DNA of 64,000 nt, taken from NCBI RefSeq assembly GCF_029323795.1, contig NZ_CP119758.1, forward strand, positions 4,030,001 through 4,094,000. Direction: 5' to 3'. Made by a program: the position numbers and the translations under genes. This document shows, piece after piece, positions 55,792 through 64,000 of this stretch (the stretch's first letter is position 1; the number at the start of each line of letters is the position of its first letter). The notes beneath the pieces are model-generated. The model did not search any database and had not been told where the DNA came from. It was given only the letters and a program-made list of their open reading frames with translations. The stretch comes from Zobellia alginiliquefaciens (GTDB lineage Bacteria; Bacteroidota; Bacteroidia; Flavobacteriales; Flavobacteriaceae).

Positions 55792-56516
55792 CGGTTCGTG
55801 TTTTTAAGTTGTATAACGGTTAGAAAAAGAAAGAAAATGGTTAAAGTGATAAAATATACTAAATCTCGTGTATCTAAAACGCCTCTTGCTATACTTTCAA
55901 AATGGTGTTTCATCCCTAATTTTTCAATGAACACTAATGTTTCTCCTTCAAAAAGAGTGGCAAGACCTTCAAATCCATAATAAAAAAGGAAGCATAAAAT
56001 TATTCCTACTATAAAAGCGACAATCTGATTTTCTGATAAGGTTGAAGCCAATAAACCTATTGCCGTATAACAACTCATTAAAAATAAGGTACCAAAATAA
56101 GAGCCTAGAACCAGTCCGGTATCTAAGTTGCCGTTTGTGGTACCCAATTGCGAAATGCTATAAACGTAGAGAAGCGTGGGTACAAGAGCTATAAGTCCTA
56201 AAGCGAAAGTTCCGAAGAATTTTCCAAGAACCGTTTCCCAAATTGAAATGGGTTTAATAAAAAGCAGCTCTAAAGTCCCTAATTTTTTTTCTTCAGAGAA
56301 ACTTTTCATGGTTATAGCGGGTATCAGAAAAAGAAATACCCAAGGCGCTAGGAGAAAAAAGTTGCTTAGATCGGCAAAGCCGTAATCAAAAATATTAAAA
56401 GGGCCTTTGAATACCCAAAGGAACAATCCGTTCAGTACAAGAAAAAGCCCGATGACCAAATACCCTATGGGCGATGTAAAGAACGATTGTATTTCACGTT
56501 TAAAAATGGCAAGCAT
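55788..56516 (-). CDS. gldF: Gliding-motility ABC transporter permease GldF
   Basis: A 242-residue ABC-2-type permease with six membrane helices, from the ATG at 56516 (MLAIFKREIQSFFTSPIGYLVIG), which is the usual GldF N-terminus; the frame extends to 56558. AITMKSFSEEKKLGTLELLFIKPI is the conserved cytoplasmic coupling segment of these permeases. It is translationally coupled to gldG by a 4-base overlap. With T9SS cargo in the window (the first gene), it is consistent with a gliding-lineage bacterium. Confidence 0.94.
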   Translation of the reverse strand: MLAIFKREIQSFFTSPIGYLVIGLFLVLNGLFLWVFKGPFNIFDYGFADLSNFFLLAPWVFLFLIPAITMKSFSEEKKLGTLELLFIKPISIWETVLGKFFGTFALGLIALVPTLLYVYSISQLGTTNGNLDTGLVLGSYFGTLFLMSCYTAIGLLASTLSENQIVAFIVGIILCFLFYYGFEGLATLFEGETLVFIEKLGMKHHFESIARGVLDTRDLVYFITLTIFFLFLTVIQLKNTNR

Positions 56517-56676
56517 ATACGGCTTTAGATTTTGAACGCCCCAGTTCATAAGGAGCAAAATACATTCGGTTTATGGTTATTTTTAAAACATACTTAAAAG
56601 TATAATCCCAAATTTATAAACAATTATAAATTAAACGAACATTTGTTAAATACAATCCAAGTCGTTTTTCAATCTG

Positions 56677-57510
56677 TTATGAGAAAGTAATGGTAATGGT
56701 GTCTCTAAAATCAAGACCAAGAAGGGTAGAGGCTCCGCCAACTGTATTCAGGTCGCTTTTATAAATAGCAAGCTGAATGTAATTGGCGCTATTAAAGAGT
56801 GCTAACCGGTCTCCAGCACCTTTACGCTGACTTTTCTCAAGGTCAAAGTTGATGATGTCGCTGTACTTATTATGAATCTTGGTGAACTTGGTAGTCCGCG
56901 CGGTAATCTCAAAATCCCTCCCCTTACGGTAGGCTTCAAAAAAGTTCTTACTAATATTGGTTACCACGTTTCCATAATTATCAATGTAAACAACGCTGCC
57001 AATTATTTTACTTCCATTATCAGTAACGGTAGGTGAGAACTCCCTTAAATCTTTAAGCTGGTCAAATGATCTTCCTACCACCTCTAAAGTGCCGCCCCGA
57101 GCTATATGGCAGGCAACCTGAACGAACACGTCCAATACGGGAAAAGAACCGTGACTAGGATTGGGAATATTTAATTCCACTACCTTTTCAGGTTTTATTT
57201 CACTGGTAATAAGACCAATAACTCCATTGTTGGCGCTTATGAAATAATGGCCGTTTACCAATACTGCCACATGCTGGTTCTCTGGTGTGGGTTCTGAGTC
57301 CACCCCAACAATGTGTATAGTGCCCTCGGGAAAATGCTTGTATGAATTTTCTAGGATATAGGCACATTCTTGAATGTTGAACGGACTTATGTTATGGGAG
57401 ATATCAACTATTCTGGCATCGTTAAGTTCCTTATATATGGTTCCCTTAAGGGTGCCTACAAAATAGTCTTTAAGACCAAAATCTGTGGTTAGCGTTATAA
57501 TCGGATTCAT
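56677..57510 (-). CDS. S-adenosyl-L-methionine hydrolase (adenosine-forming)
   Basis: A 277-residue member of the SAM hydroxide adenosyltransferase (DUF62) family, which hydrolyses SAM to adenosine and methionine. Start motif ITLTTDFGLKDYFVGTLKG, SHNISPFNIQECAYIL, the conserved FISANNGVIGL and the Asp/Asn-rich VVYIDNYGNVVTNI are present. It is cytosolic. It is a single gene, adjacent to gldF on the same strand but with a gap of about 160 bases, so probably separately transcribed. Confidence 0.92.
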   Translation of the reverse strand: MNPIITLTTDFGLKDYFVGTLKGTIYKELNDARIVDISHNISPFNIQECAYILENSYKHFPEGTIHIVGVDSEPTPENQHVAVLVNGHYFISANNGVIGLITSEIKPEKVVELNIPNPSHGSFPVLDVFVQVACHIARGGTLEVVGRSFDQLKDLREFSPTVTDNGSKIIGSVVYIDNYGNVVTNISKNFFEAYRKGRDFEITARTTKFTKIHNKYSDIINFDLEKSQRKGAGDRLALFNSANYIQLAIYKSDLNTVGGASTLLGLDFRDTITITFS

Positions 57511-57800
57511 AAATTACTTTCATTTACATCAGGAAAAACAGGTATTTTGTTAAATTGGAATAAACGACCTGTGAAGCGTGAAACCGTAATAACTACGCTA
57601 AACCTGTATAGAAAGCTGTGCAAGATGCTATTTGAGAATAAATGAATATGATTATTTGAGTTCGCTATCATACAGTAATGTTGATATGTTTTAGTTAGGC
57701 AAACTGAAATTTTCGTTAAGTTTGTTAAACAAAATTATAACAAAAAAATAGCCAAGCGAAATATTATGTTCACAGGCTTTCATTTTAACACCTCTGTTTT

Positions 57801-58754
57801 TTGAACGAACTTATATTAGAACTTACCGAGATAAGCCCAAGAGAATTTTTTGGGCAACAAAATGAAAATATTGACTTGCTTAAAAAGTATTTTCCAAAGT
57901 TGAAAATAGTAGCTAGGGGAAGCAAAATAAAAGTCTACGGCGATGAAGAACTCCTTGAGGAATTTGAACGGCGTTTTGATATGCTTACGGTGCACTTTGG
58001 CAAATACAATAAACTGGACGAAAATATAATCGAAAGGGTACTAACCAGTAATACGTCTTCAGATTATGAATCGCCGGCAAATAGTGGCGAAACATTGGTG
58101 CACGGTGTTAATGGTAGGCTTATAAAGCCACAAACCGTAAACCAGCGAAAGTTAGTTGATGCGGCCAAGAAAAACGATATGGTTTTTGCTATAGGGCCTG
58201 CGGGTACCGGTAAAACCTATACGGGGGTTGCACTTGCTGTTAAAGCACTGAAAGAAAAGCAGGTAAGGCGTATTATCTTAACTAGACCTGCAGTAGAGGC
58301 TGGCGAGAATCTTGGCTTTTTACCGGGAGATTTAAAAGAGAAATTAGACCCGTATATGCAACCTTTGTATGACGGCCTAAGAGATATGATTCCCGCTGAA
58401 AAATTGGCACATTTAATAGAGAACGACATCATACAAATTGCACCTTTGGCTTTTATGCGTGGACGTACGTTGGATAATGCTTTTGTTATTTTGGACGAGG
58501 CACAGAATACCACGCATGCGCAGATGAAAATGTTTCTTACCCGTATGGGGAAAAATGCCAAATTCTTAATTACGGGAGACCCTGGTCAGATAGATTTACC
58601 AAGAAGGGTGATTTCAGGTCTTAAGGAAGCGCTTTTGATTCTTAAGAACACCCAAGGTATTGAAATCGTTTATCTAGATGATAAAGATGTTATCCGTCAT
58701 AAACTTGTGAAAAAAGTTATTGATGCTTACAAGAATATAGAGCACCAGAATTAA
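57801..58754 (+). CDS. phoH: PhoH-family ATPase
   Basis: A 317-residue PhoH-like protein. The N-terminal KH-like segment (about 1-75) is followed by the ATPase core with Walker [51 protein letters not shown] (Walker B) and [12 protein letters not shown]. The start is TTG at 57801; no ATG precedes the conserved N-terminus [17 protein letters not shown]. Members are predicted ATP-dependent RNA-acting proteins. It is followed by purC after 40 bases. Confidence 0.93.
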   Translation: MNELILELTEISPREFFGQQNENIDLLKKYFPKLKIVARGSKIKVYGDEELLEEFERRFDMLTVHFGKYNKLDENIIERVLTSNTSSDYESPANSGETLVHGVNGRLIKPQTVNQRKLVDAAKKNDMVFAIGPAGTGKTYTGVALAVKALKEKQVRRIILTRPAVEAGENLGFLPGDLKEKLDPYMQPLYDGLRDMIPAEKLAHLIENDIIQIAPLAFMRGRTLDNAFVILDEAQNTTHAQMKMFLTRMGKNAKFLITGDPGQIDLPRRVISGLKEALLILKNTQGIEIVYLDDKDVIRHKLVKKVIDAYKNIEHQN

Positions 58755-58794
58755 TAGCAACCTTTCTTTTTACATTGAAAATTACCATTATCCA

Positions 58795-59748
58795 ATGAGC
58801 AGTACCATTACAGATACCAATTTTAAATTTCCGGGCCAGAAAAGTATTTATAAAGGCAAGGTTCGTGAAGTCTATGAACTTGAAAATGGGGTTTTGGTCA
58901 TGGTGGCCACGGATCGCTTATCGGCTTTTGATGTGGTGATGCCAAAGGGTATTCCTTACAAAGGACAAATACTAAACCAGATTGCCACAAAGATGATGGA
59001 TGCTACCAAGGATATTGTTCCCAATTGGTTGATGGGTGCACCAGACCCAAATGTTGCAGTAGGGCATGCTTGCGAGCCTTTTAAAGTAGAAATGGTAATT
59101 AGGGGCTATCAATCGGGTCATGCTGCGCGTGAGTATAAGGCCGGTAAACGCATGTTGTGCGGCGTACCTATGCCGGAGGGAATGAAGGAAAATGATAAAT
59201 TTCCCGAGCCCATTATTACGCCTGCTACCAAAGCGGAAATGGGTGATCATGATGAGGATATCTCAAGAGAGGATATTCTTAAAAGAGGTATTGTTTCTGA
59301 AGCGGATTATGAGGTGTTGGAAAAATATACACGGGCCCTTTTTGAAAGAGGAGCCCAAATTGCGGCTTCAAGAGGACTTATTTTAGTGGATACGAAGTAT
59401 GAATTTGGAAAGACCCAAGACGGTAAAATCGTTCTAATAGACGAGATTCACACACCGGATTCTTCAAGATATTTTTATGCGGATACCTATGAAGAGTTGC
59501 AATCCAAAGGGGAGCCTCAAAAGCAATTATCCAAAGAATTTGTTCGGCAATGGTTGATTCAAAATGATTTTCAAGGGCTGGAAGGGCAGACCTTGCCAGA
59601 GATGAGCGATGACTATATAGCGTCCGTTTCTGAGCGTTATATTGAATTGTACGAGAATATAACCGGGGAACGATTTGTTAAGGCGAATATATCTGATATT
59701 CAGAGTCGTATAGAAATCAATGTATTGAATTACTTGAAGGGTGTCTAA
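58795..59748 (+). CDS. purC: SAICAR synthase
   Basis: A 317-residue phosphoribosylaminoimidazole-succinocarboxamide synthase, which joins aspartate to CAIR in purine synthesis. Motifs are [42 protein letters not shown] and [14 protein letters not shown] (the SAICAR synthetase signature). The length and the RGYQSGHA insert are those of the long Bacteroidota form. It probably shares a transcript with phoH. It is convergent with the exonuclease gene after only 3 bases. Confidence 0.97.
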   Translation: MSSTITDTNFKFPGQKSIYKGKVREVYELENGVLVMVATDRLSAFDVVMPKGIPYKGQILNQIATKMMDATKDIVPNWLMGAPDPNVAVGHACEPFKVEMVIRGYQSGHAAREYKAGKRMLCGVPMPEGMKENDKFPEPIITPATKAEMGDHDEDISREDILKRGIVSEADYEVLEKYTRALFERGAQIAASRGLILVDTKYEFGKTQDGKIVLIDEIHTPDSSRYFYADTYEELQSKGEPQKQLSKEFVRQWLIQNDFQGLEGQTLPEMSDDYIASVSERYIELYENITGERFVKANISDIQSRIEINVLNYLKGV

Positions 59749-59751
59749 GTG

Positions 59752-60411
59752 CTATTTCAGTAATTTTTTAGCGGAGAAATTTTTCTTCAATTTCAGTTTT
59801 TGAACAATTTTCATGAAAGCTATAGCTGTAATGTACGCATCACCTAAGGCGGTATGACGGTCTTTTTTTGATATATCGAATTTTTCAGCAAGCTCGTCCA
59901 ATGAGTATTGAGGTTTAACCGGTAAGAGAGGAGAATTTATTAACGTTCTTTTGTAGAGTACGGAAGTATCCAGAAACTTATTTTTTAAGTCGGGCATACC
60001 ATGACGTTTTAAGGCGTAATTGATCATGTTTTTGTCAAACCCTGCATGATGCGCTACCAAAACGGAATTTCCTATATAATCTAAAAATTGAATTAACGCT
60101 TCCAGTTCGGTTATACGCTCGTGTCGTTCTTCCTGTAAAATACCGTGGATTTCAATATTCTTGGCATGATAAAAATGCTGATATAAAAAAGCTTCAAAAC
60201 TATCGCTTATATGAATGCTGTTGTTTTTTACAGATAGCGCACCAATAGACAATATCCGATCATTATCATAGTCAAATCCAGTAGTTTCGGTATCAAACAC
60301 CACAAAGCGAATTTCTGGAAGGGCATACGATGCCTTTTTTTCGAATTTGGCTTCATATTTCATCCAAAAGTCAGGATAGTTCTTTTTTCGTTTTTTTTTG
60401 AACAGGTTCAT
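59752..60411 (-). CDS. DEDDh 3'-5' exonuclease (DNA polymerase III epsilon-like)
   Basis: A 219-residue exonuclease. The DEDDh residues are in VVFDTETTGFD (Asp and Glu), VAHHAGFDKNMINY (Asp) and HTALGDAYITA (His and Asp), so it should be active. The basic N-terminus (MNLFKKKRKKN) may contact nucleic acid. Its start overlaps the stop of the DUF294 gene by one base (TAATG). This exonuclease/DUF294 pairing recurs in other bacteria, implying a shared role, perhaps in nucleotide signalling or RNA/DNA turnover. Confidence 0.92.
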   Translation of the reverse strand: MNLFKKKRKKNYPDFWMKYEAKFEKKASYALPEIRFVVFDTETTGFDYDNDRILSIGALSVKNNSIHISDSFEAFLYQHFYHAKNIEIHGILQEERHERITELEALIQFLDYIGNSVLVAHHAGFDKNMINYALKRHGMPDLKNKFLDTSVLYKRTLINSPLLPVKPQYSLDELAEKFDISKKDRHTALGDAYITAIAFMKIVQKLKLKKNFSAKKLLK

Positions 60412-62336
60412 TAGTTAAGCAAGTTTGTTACTTTAAAACGTACTTTAAGAAGTTCTTGTAAATCTTTGATGGTTTTAAAACTGCGCTTTAGTTTAATTTT
60501 TTCTTCTTTGGTAAGTTTGGTCAAGGCAATGAAACGCCCGGAATCATTATGAAGAAGTCCATGTTTAGTCCTGAATTTCAAAAGGGCCTTGGTAGCGTAG
60601 GAACAGGCTAAAAACAGTTCTTCATTGTTAGGCTCTAATTCGGCCAGTTTTTCAAACCGCTCCGCCGTGTTGTTTATCAATTTTACCTTATGCGATAAAA
60701 CCAGAACACGGGCACCATCAATTAGTGGCATTAGGGCTCTTCGCTTTAAATCAAAAAAATCTTTGTATTCACCATCTTCTTCCACAAGAAAACTCCTAAA
60801 AAATCCACTAGGCGATGGACTTTGAAGTGCTCCACTGGCCAAATGCAAAAAGAAATTAGGATACTTTTCCGTAGTTTCAAAAAGATGGGTGCTCAAATCG
60901 TTTACCAGGCTCGTTTCACCGTAGGCAAGGTTGTAATCAAAAAATATGGAGGAAAGCAGCACTTGGTCCGGACCGGGATTCGTAATCCAGTGGAAGGTGC
61001 GTTCTTTCCATTCCGATAGGCTTAAACACCAATCTGGGTTGGACGCCATCATTTCTGCAGGACAATATTCATAACCAATGTCAAATAACCCTTTGGTTAC
61101 AATTTTTGCCAAGTCCAAGAAATAGTTTCGTGTCTCCTCTAATTGATCTTGGGATACGTTTTCAAAGACTACGGCATTATCCTGATCCGTATGTAATAAC
61201 TGTTCACTACGTCCTTGGCTGCCCATGGCCAACCAAGCAAATTTAACCGGTGGCTGTGCATCCATTTTGTTCAAAGCGATTTTAATAATTTGCTTGATAC
61301 AAGCATCATTGAGCTCTGAAATGATTTTGGATGTGAGGGTTAATGGTATATTTTGGTCTAAATAGCCCTGTAGCAAGCTCATAATCCTTCTGCGGACCGC
61401 TTTTATTTTCTTAAATCCATTGGCCCTTTTAATAGCCTTTAGAAGCACGGCCGGGTTATTGCCCAGCTCAAACATAATATCATGTTTGCTTATGATACCT
61501 ACGGCTTCGCTGTTGGTTGTACCGTCCAAGGTGAGGCATAAATGGCTGATATCACTTTTCATCATGGCCATTTGGGCTTGGGTAACGGTCATTTTTTTAG
61601 GATATGTAATCACAGGTGAACTCATCACGTTTTTAGCCCTAGTGGTGATAGGGAAGAGACCGGTAGCAATTTTATTTCTTAAATCTTTATCTGTTATAAT
61701 GCCTACGGGTAGTTTATTGTTTACCACAAGTACCGAACCTACTTTTTTTTCGGTCATTTTAATTGCTATGGTCTTTATGGTAGTGTTTTCCGAACAAGTA
61801 ATAAGTTTTTTGGAATAAGGAACACCTTGAAGATCTAGTAACTCTTTGTCGTTAACACGGTTCTGTTCCGTAGCGGATGTAGCTTCATAAAGTTTTCCCC
61901 TATAGCTGTTAGAGTATGGATTTCTGGTATTGGAGGCGAAACTCTCAATAAGAAAAGTGCCTACCTCATCATGTTTTTTGATGATGGGTTTAAAATCAAT
62001 TATGGGAATGGCATAAAGAATTGTTTCTTCATAGGCTTTGGCACCAATTTTATAATTTTCATTGGCAATAAGAGGGCGGAGGCCAAAGATATCTCCTTCA
62101 TCACATAAGTCTACCACCTCGTCATTAGGTTCTTTGGTAAGGACCACGGCGCCTTTATGTACTACATAAAAATACTGATGTGCTTCTTCATCTATGGCGA
62201 ATATTATTTCACCTTTAACTTTGTAAATAATACTTACTTCTTCGGATAGGCTTTCGAGCTCTTTGGTATCTACCTCGTTAAATGGAGGGTAGTTTTTAAG
62301 GAAATCGGCAACGCGAGCTGAAATCGTATTCTTCAT
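60411..62336 (-). CDS. cNMP-binding / CBS / DUF294 nucleotidyltransferase
   Basis: A 641-residue cytosolic regulator. Order: cyclic-nucleotide-binding-like domain (about 15-130), two CBS domains (about 175-300, KKVGSVLVVNNKLPVGIITDKDLRN and AVGIISKHDIM), a DUF294 nucleotidyltransferase domain (about 325-460, GSQGRSEQLLHTDQDNAVV, with the GS and DxD residues of an active fold) and a DUF294 C-terminal helical domain (about 490-640). It resembles GlnD-type uridylyltransferases joined to ligand sensors. The target protein or nucleotide is unknown; the adjacent exonuclease is translationally linked. Confidence 0.92.
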   Translation of the reverse strand: MKNTISARVADFLKNYPPFNEVDTKELESLSEEVSIIYKVKGEIIFAIDEEAHQYFYVVHKGAVVLTKEPNDEVVDLCDEGDIFGLRPLIANENYKIGAKAYEETILYAIPIIDFKPIIKKHDEVGTFLIESFASNTRNPYSNSYRGKLYEATSATEQNRVNDKELLDLQGVPYSKKLITCSENTTIKTIAIKMTEKKVGSVLVVNNKLPVGIITDKDLRNKIATGLFPITTRAKNVMSSPVITYPKKMTVTQAQMAMMKSDISHLCLTLDGTTNSEAVGIISKHDIMFELGNNPAVLLKAIKRANGFKKIKAVRRRIMSLLQGYLDQNIPLTLTSKIISELNDACIKQIIKIALNKMDAQPPVKFAWLAMGSQGRSEQLLHTDQDNAVVFENVSQDQLEETRNYFLDLAKIVTKGLFDIGYEYCPAEMMASNPDWCLSLSEWKERTFHWITNPGPDQVLLSSIFFDYNLAYGETSLVNDLSTHLFETTEKYPNFFLHLASGALQSPSPSGFFRSFLVEEDGEYKDFFDLKRRALMPLIDGARVLVLSHKVKLINNTAERFEKLAELEPNNEELFLACSYATKALLKFRTKHGLLHNDSGRFIALTKLTKEEKIKLKRSFKTIKDLQELLKVRFKVTNLLN

Positions 62337-62489
62337 AGACCAAATTTAAAGCTAAAGTTAGATCAGAAGGGGCATTAAAAAAAGTAAAATTACGAAACAT
62401 ATTATCTGGATACATTACCATTTTAAAGAGAAGTTGGTCGCTTTTGAGAAAGAAAGCGGGTCATTTTAAAGTACGCCAAAGTTATAGGC

Positions 62490-62497
62490 TATCTTTG
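62490..62497 (+). promoter_or_regulatory. -7 element of the FUSC-family gene promoter
   Basis: TATCTTTG matches TAnnTTTG exactly, 45 bases before the ATG at 62542, in the divergent interval with the DUF294 gene. Confidence 0.5.
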
Positions 62498-62541
62498 GAC
62501 TTCAAACACAAAATATATTTGGATAAAATTAGTGGGACGTA

Positions 62542-64000
62542 ATGGGCAATTTTAGAGAATTTCTTCAATTTTTTAAAAGCACGGATTTTTCAAAGGCTCT
62601 TTTGGTGGGATTGACCGTTAGTACCCCAATTGTATTAGGACTATACTTTGATCAGTTAGAGGTTGGTCTGGCCATTTGCTTTGGTGCCTTGTGGACGGCT
62701 CCCAGTAATGCAAACGGGAGTTTTAGACATAAAAGAATAGCTATACTTAGTGCTACGGTTTTGGTGGTGGTTGTTAGCTTTATTGGAGGGTATCTAGACT
62801 TGCCTGCCTATATTTTGATTCCTATTCTAGGGGTGATTGCTTTTTCATTGTCTTATCTATCCGTCTTTGGGTTTAGGGCTACTTTGGTCAGTTTTTCGGG
62901 GTTATTGGCATTGGTTCTCAGTTTTGCCCATGAGCCCCTATTGCTCAACACTTTTGAATATGCGTTGTTAGTGGGCGTTGGAAGTTTGTGGTATTTTTTG
63001 GCCGTAGTAGTTTGGTATTACCTAAATCCAAAAGGAGAGATTGAGGAAATATTTACGGAGACCTATCTTTTGACCTCCAAGTTTTTAAAAATAAGAGGGC
63101 AACTTGTTGAGCCGGATTCTGATCGCAAAAAATTGCTATCGGAATTAAACAAATTACAGGAACAGCTAATTGAGAAACATGAAACCTTACGGGAGATGCT
63201 TGTTCTTAATCGAAAAAAGTCTAGCCACTCCGTTTATCACGGAAAAAAACTATTGGTTCTTGCACAGTTGGTAGAAATGCTTGAAACAGCCATATCCAAA
63301 CCTGTTAACTACAGCCGAATGGATAAGGTGTTTAAAAAACATATGTCCTACAAGGATGGTTTTAAAGAGCTGATTTTTAAAATATCCGAGCAACTGGAAA
63401 AAATAGCCTACTCAAATAGAAGTAGAAATGGTCATTCTTTGAGTATTGATTTGAAACCCTATTTAGATAAGATTCTAGCAGATATAAACCAGTTAAAGAC
63501 CACACCTAAAAAAGAGAATCTTAGTCCCTATCTAATGTTACAAAACCTGTATGAATATCAAGAAAAACAGGTAGAACTACTGGGTAAGATTAATTGGATA
63601 CTTCATGAGGCCAAGACCGAAGAATTACAATTTATAGATGAGGATTATGCACGTAAGTTCATTGCTTCACAGGATTATGACCCCAAAAACCTGATTAGAA
63701 ACTTTAATTTAAAATCTTCTAGTTTTAGGCATGCATTGCGTTTGGGGGTTACTGCAATGGTAGGGTATGGTATAGGTACAATATTCGACTTTCAGAAACC
63801 CTATTGGATTTTGTTGACCATCATTATCATCTTGAGGCCCAGTTACGGACTTACCAAAACCAGGTCAAAAGATAGGATTATTGGAACGTTAATAGGAGCA
63901 ACCATTGCTTTTGTTATGGTAAGTCTTTTTCAAAATATCTATGTTTACGCAGTTTTGGGCCTTGTGTCGTTAGTTATGGCATTTTCCATGCTGCAAAGGA
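62542..64000 (+). CDS. FUSC-family (YccS-like) inner-membrane protein, 3' end missing
   Basis: The frame opens at ATG 62542 and is still open at the window edge, giving at least 486 codons. The N-terminal half has about six membrane helices (ALLVGLTVSTPIVLGLYF, AILSATVLVVVVSFIGGYLD, YLSVFGFRATLVSFSGLLALVLSF). A soluble helical region of about 200 residues follows. The second membrane block then begins near 63720 (LRLGVTAMVGYGIGTIFDF, YWILLTIIIILRPSYGLTKTR; the RPSYG-x-T motif is typical of FUSC proteins). These resemble aromatic-acid exporter-type proteins such as YccS. Substrate unknown. Full YccS-like proteins are about 700-750 residues, so about a third is missing. Confidence 0.88.
   Translation, partial: MGNFREFLQFFKSTDFSKALLVGLTVSTPIVLGLYFDQLEVGLAICFGALWTAPSNANGSFRHKRIAILSATVLVVVVSFIGGYLDLPAYILIPILGVIAFSLSYLSVFGFRATLVSFSGLLALVLSFAHEPLLLNTFEYALLVGVGSLWYFLAVVVWYYLNPKGEIEEIFTETYLLTSKFLKIRGQLVEPDSDRKKLLSELNKLQEQLIEKHETLREMLVLNRKKSSHSVYHGKKLLVLAQLVEMLETAISKPVNYSRMDKVFKKHMSYKDGFKELIFKISEQLEKIAYSNRSRNGHSLSIDLKPYLDKILADINQLKTTPKKENLSPYLMLQNLYEYQEKQVELLGKINWILHEAKTEELQFIDEDYARKFIASQDYDPKNLIRNFNLKSSSFRHALRLGVTAMVGYGIGTIFDFQKPYWILLTIIIILRPSYGLTKTRSKDRIIGTLIGATIAFVMVSLFQNIYVYAVLGLVSLVMAFSMLQR

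Overview
The window looks like the chromosome of a marine polysaccharide-degrading member of the Flavobacteriaceae (Zobellia/Maribacter-like; the genus is an inference). The evidence is: two SusC/SusD pairs, a type IX secretion C-terminal sorting domain, the gliding genes gldF and gldG, promoter elements matching the Bacteroidota consensus TAnnTTTG, AT-rich intergenic DNA, and many lipoproteins with short signal peptides ending at Cys. I saw no rRNA, tRNA, CRISPR array or intact insertion sequence.

Layout. (1) 1-2170: the 3' part of a secreted PKD/malectin/CBM protein cut by the window edge. (2) 2237-4744, minus strand: an apbE - DUF4266 - DUF3570 operon, a predicted extracytoplasmic flavinylation module. 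(3) 5200-9004: an unclassified DUF5060 glycosidase-like protein and a DUF1080 lipoprotein; then, on the minus strand, guaD and a maltose-O-acetyltransferase-type gene. (4) 10652-27828: a complete polysaccharide utilisation locus, with a membrane-bound beta-propeller/LuxR-type regulator, SusC, SusD, a double LamG surface protein, two tandem GH144 endo-beta-1,2-glucanases, a GH3 beta-glucosidase, an alpha/beta-hydrolase esterase and an S1-type sulfatase. GH144 plus GH3 points to beta-1,2-glucan; the esterase and sulfatase suggest a substituted form of it. (5) 27881-32590: a very large outer-membrane protein joining a degenerate phosphoesterase, a possible kinase-like domain and an Omp85-type barrel, plus two hypothetical genes. 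(6) 32799-40586: a second uptake locus (SusCD, sodium symporter, MurQ) with a divergent DeoR-family regulator and a clear palindromic operator candidate, probably for peptidoglycan amino sugars. (7) 40635-44681: Sco1-like protein, TPR protein and a beta-propeller lipoprotein.

(8) 44690-50217 is the most accessory-looking stretch: a short membrane ORF, an orphan lipoprotein, miaE, a truncated second copy of that lipoprotein gene with its terminator, a small unknown gene, and a 778-residue transmembrane TIR-domain protein with a periplasmic Lcl/DUF1566-like domain. The TIR protein is the best candidate here for an undescribed system. (9) 50322-64000 is mostly housekeeping: mnmE, a coiled-coil protein, DUF4870, dnaN, gldG/gldF, SAM hydrolase, phoH, purC, an exonuclease/DUF294 nucleotidyltransferase pair and a partial FUSC-family transporter.

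In the main locus the genes fit one pathway: glycan capture by SusD and the LamG protein, surface cleavage by the GH144 lipoproteins, import by SusC, then periplasmic trimming by GH3 with ester and sulfate (or phosphodiester) removal. All functions are read from sequence motifs and gene order without database searches.
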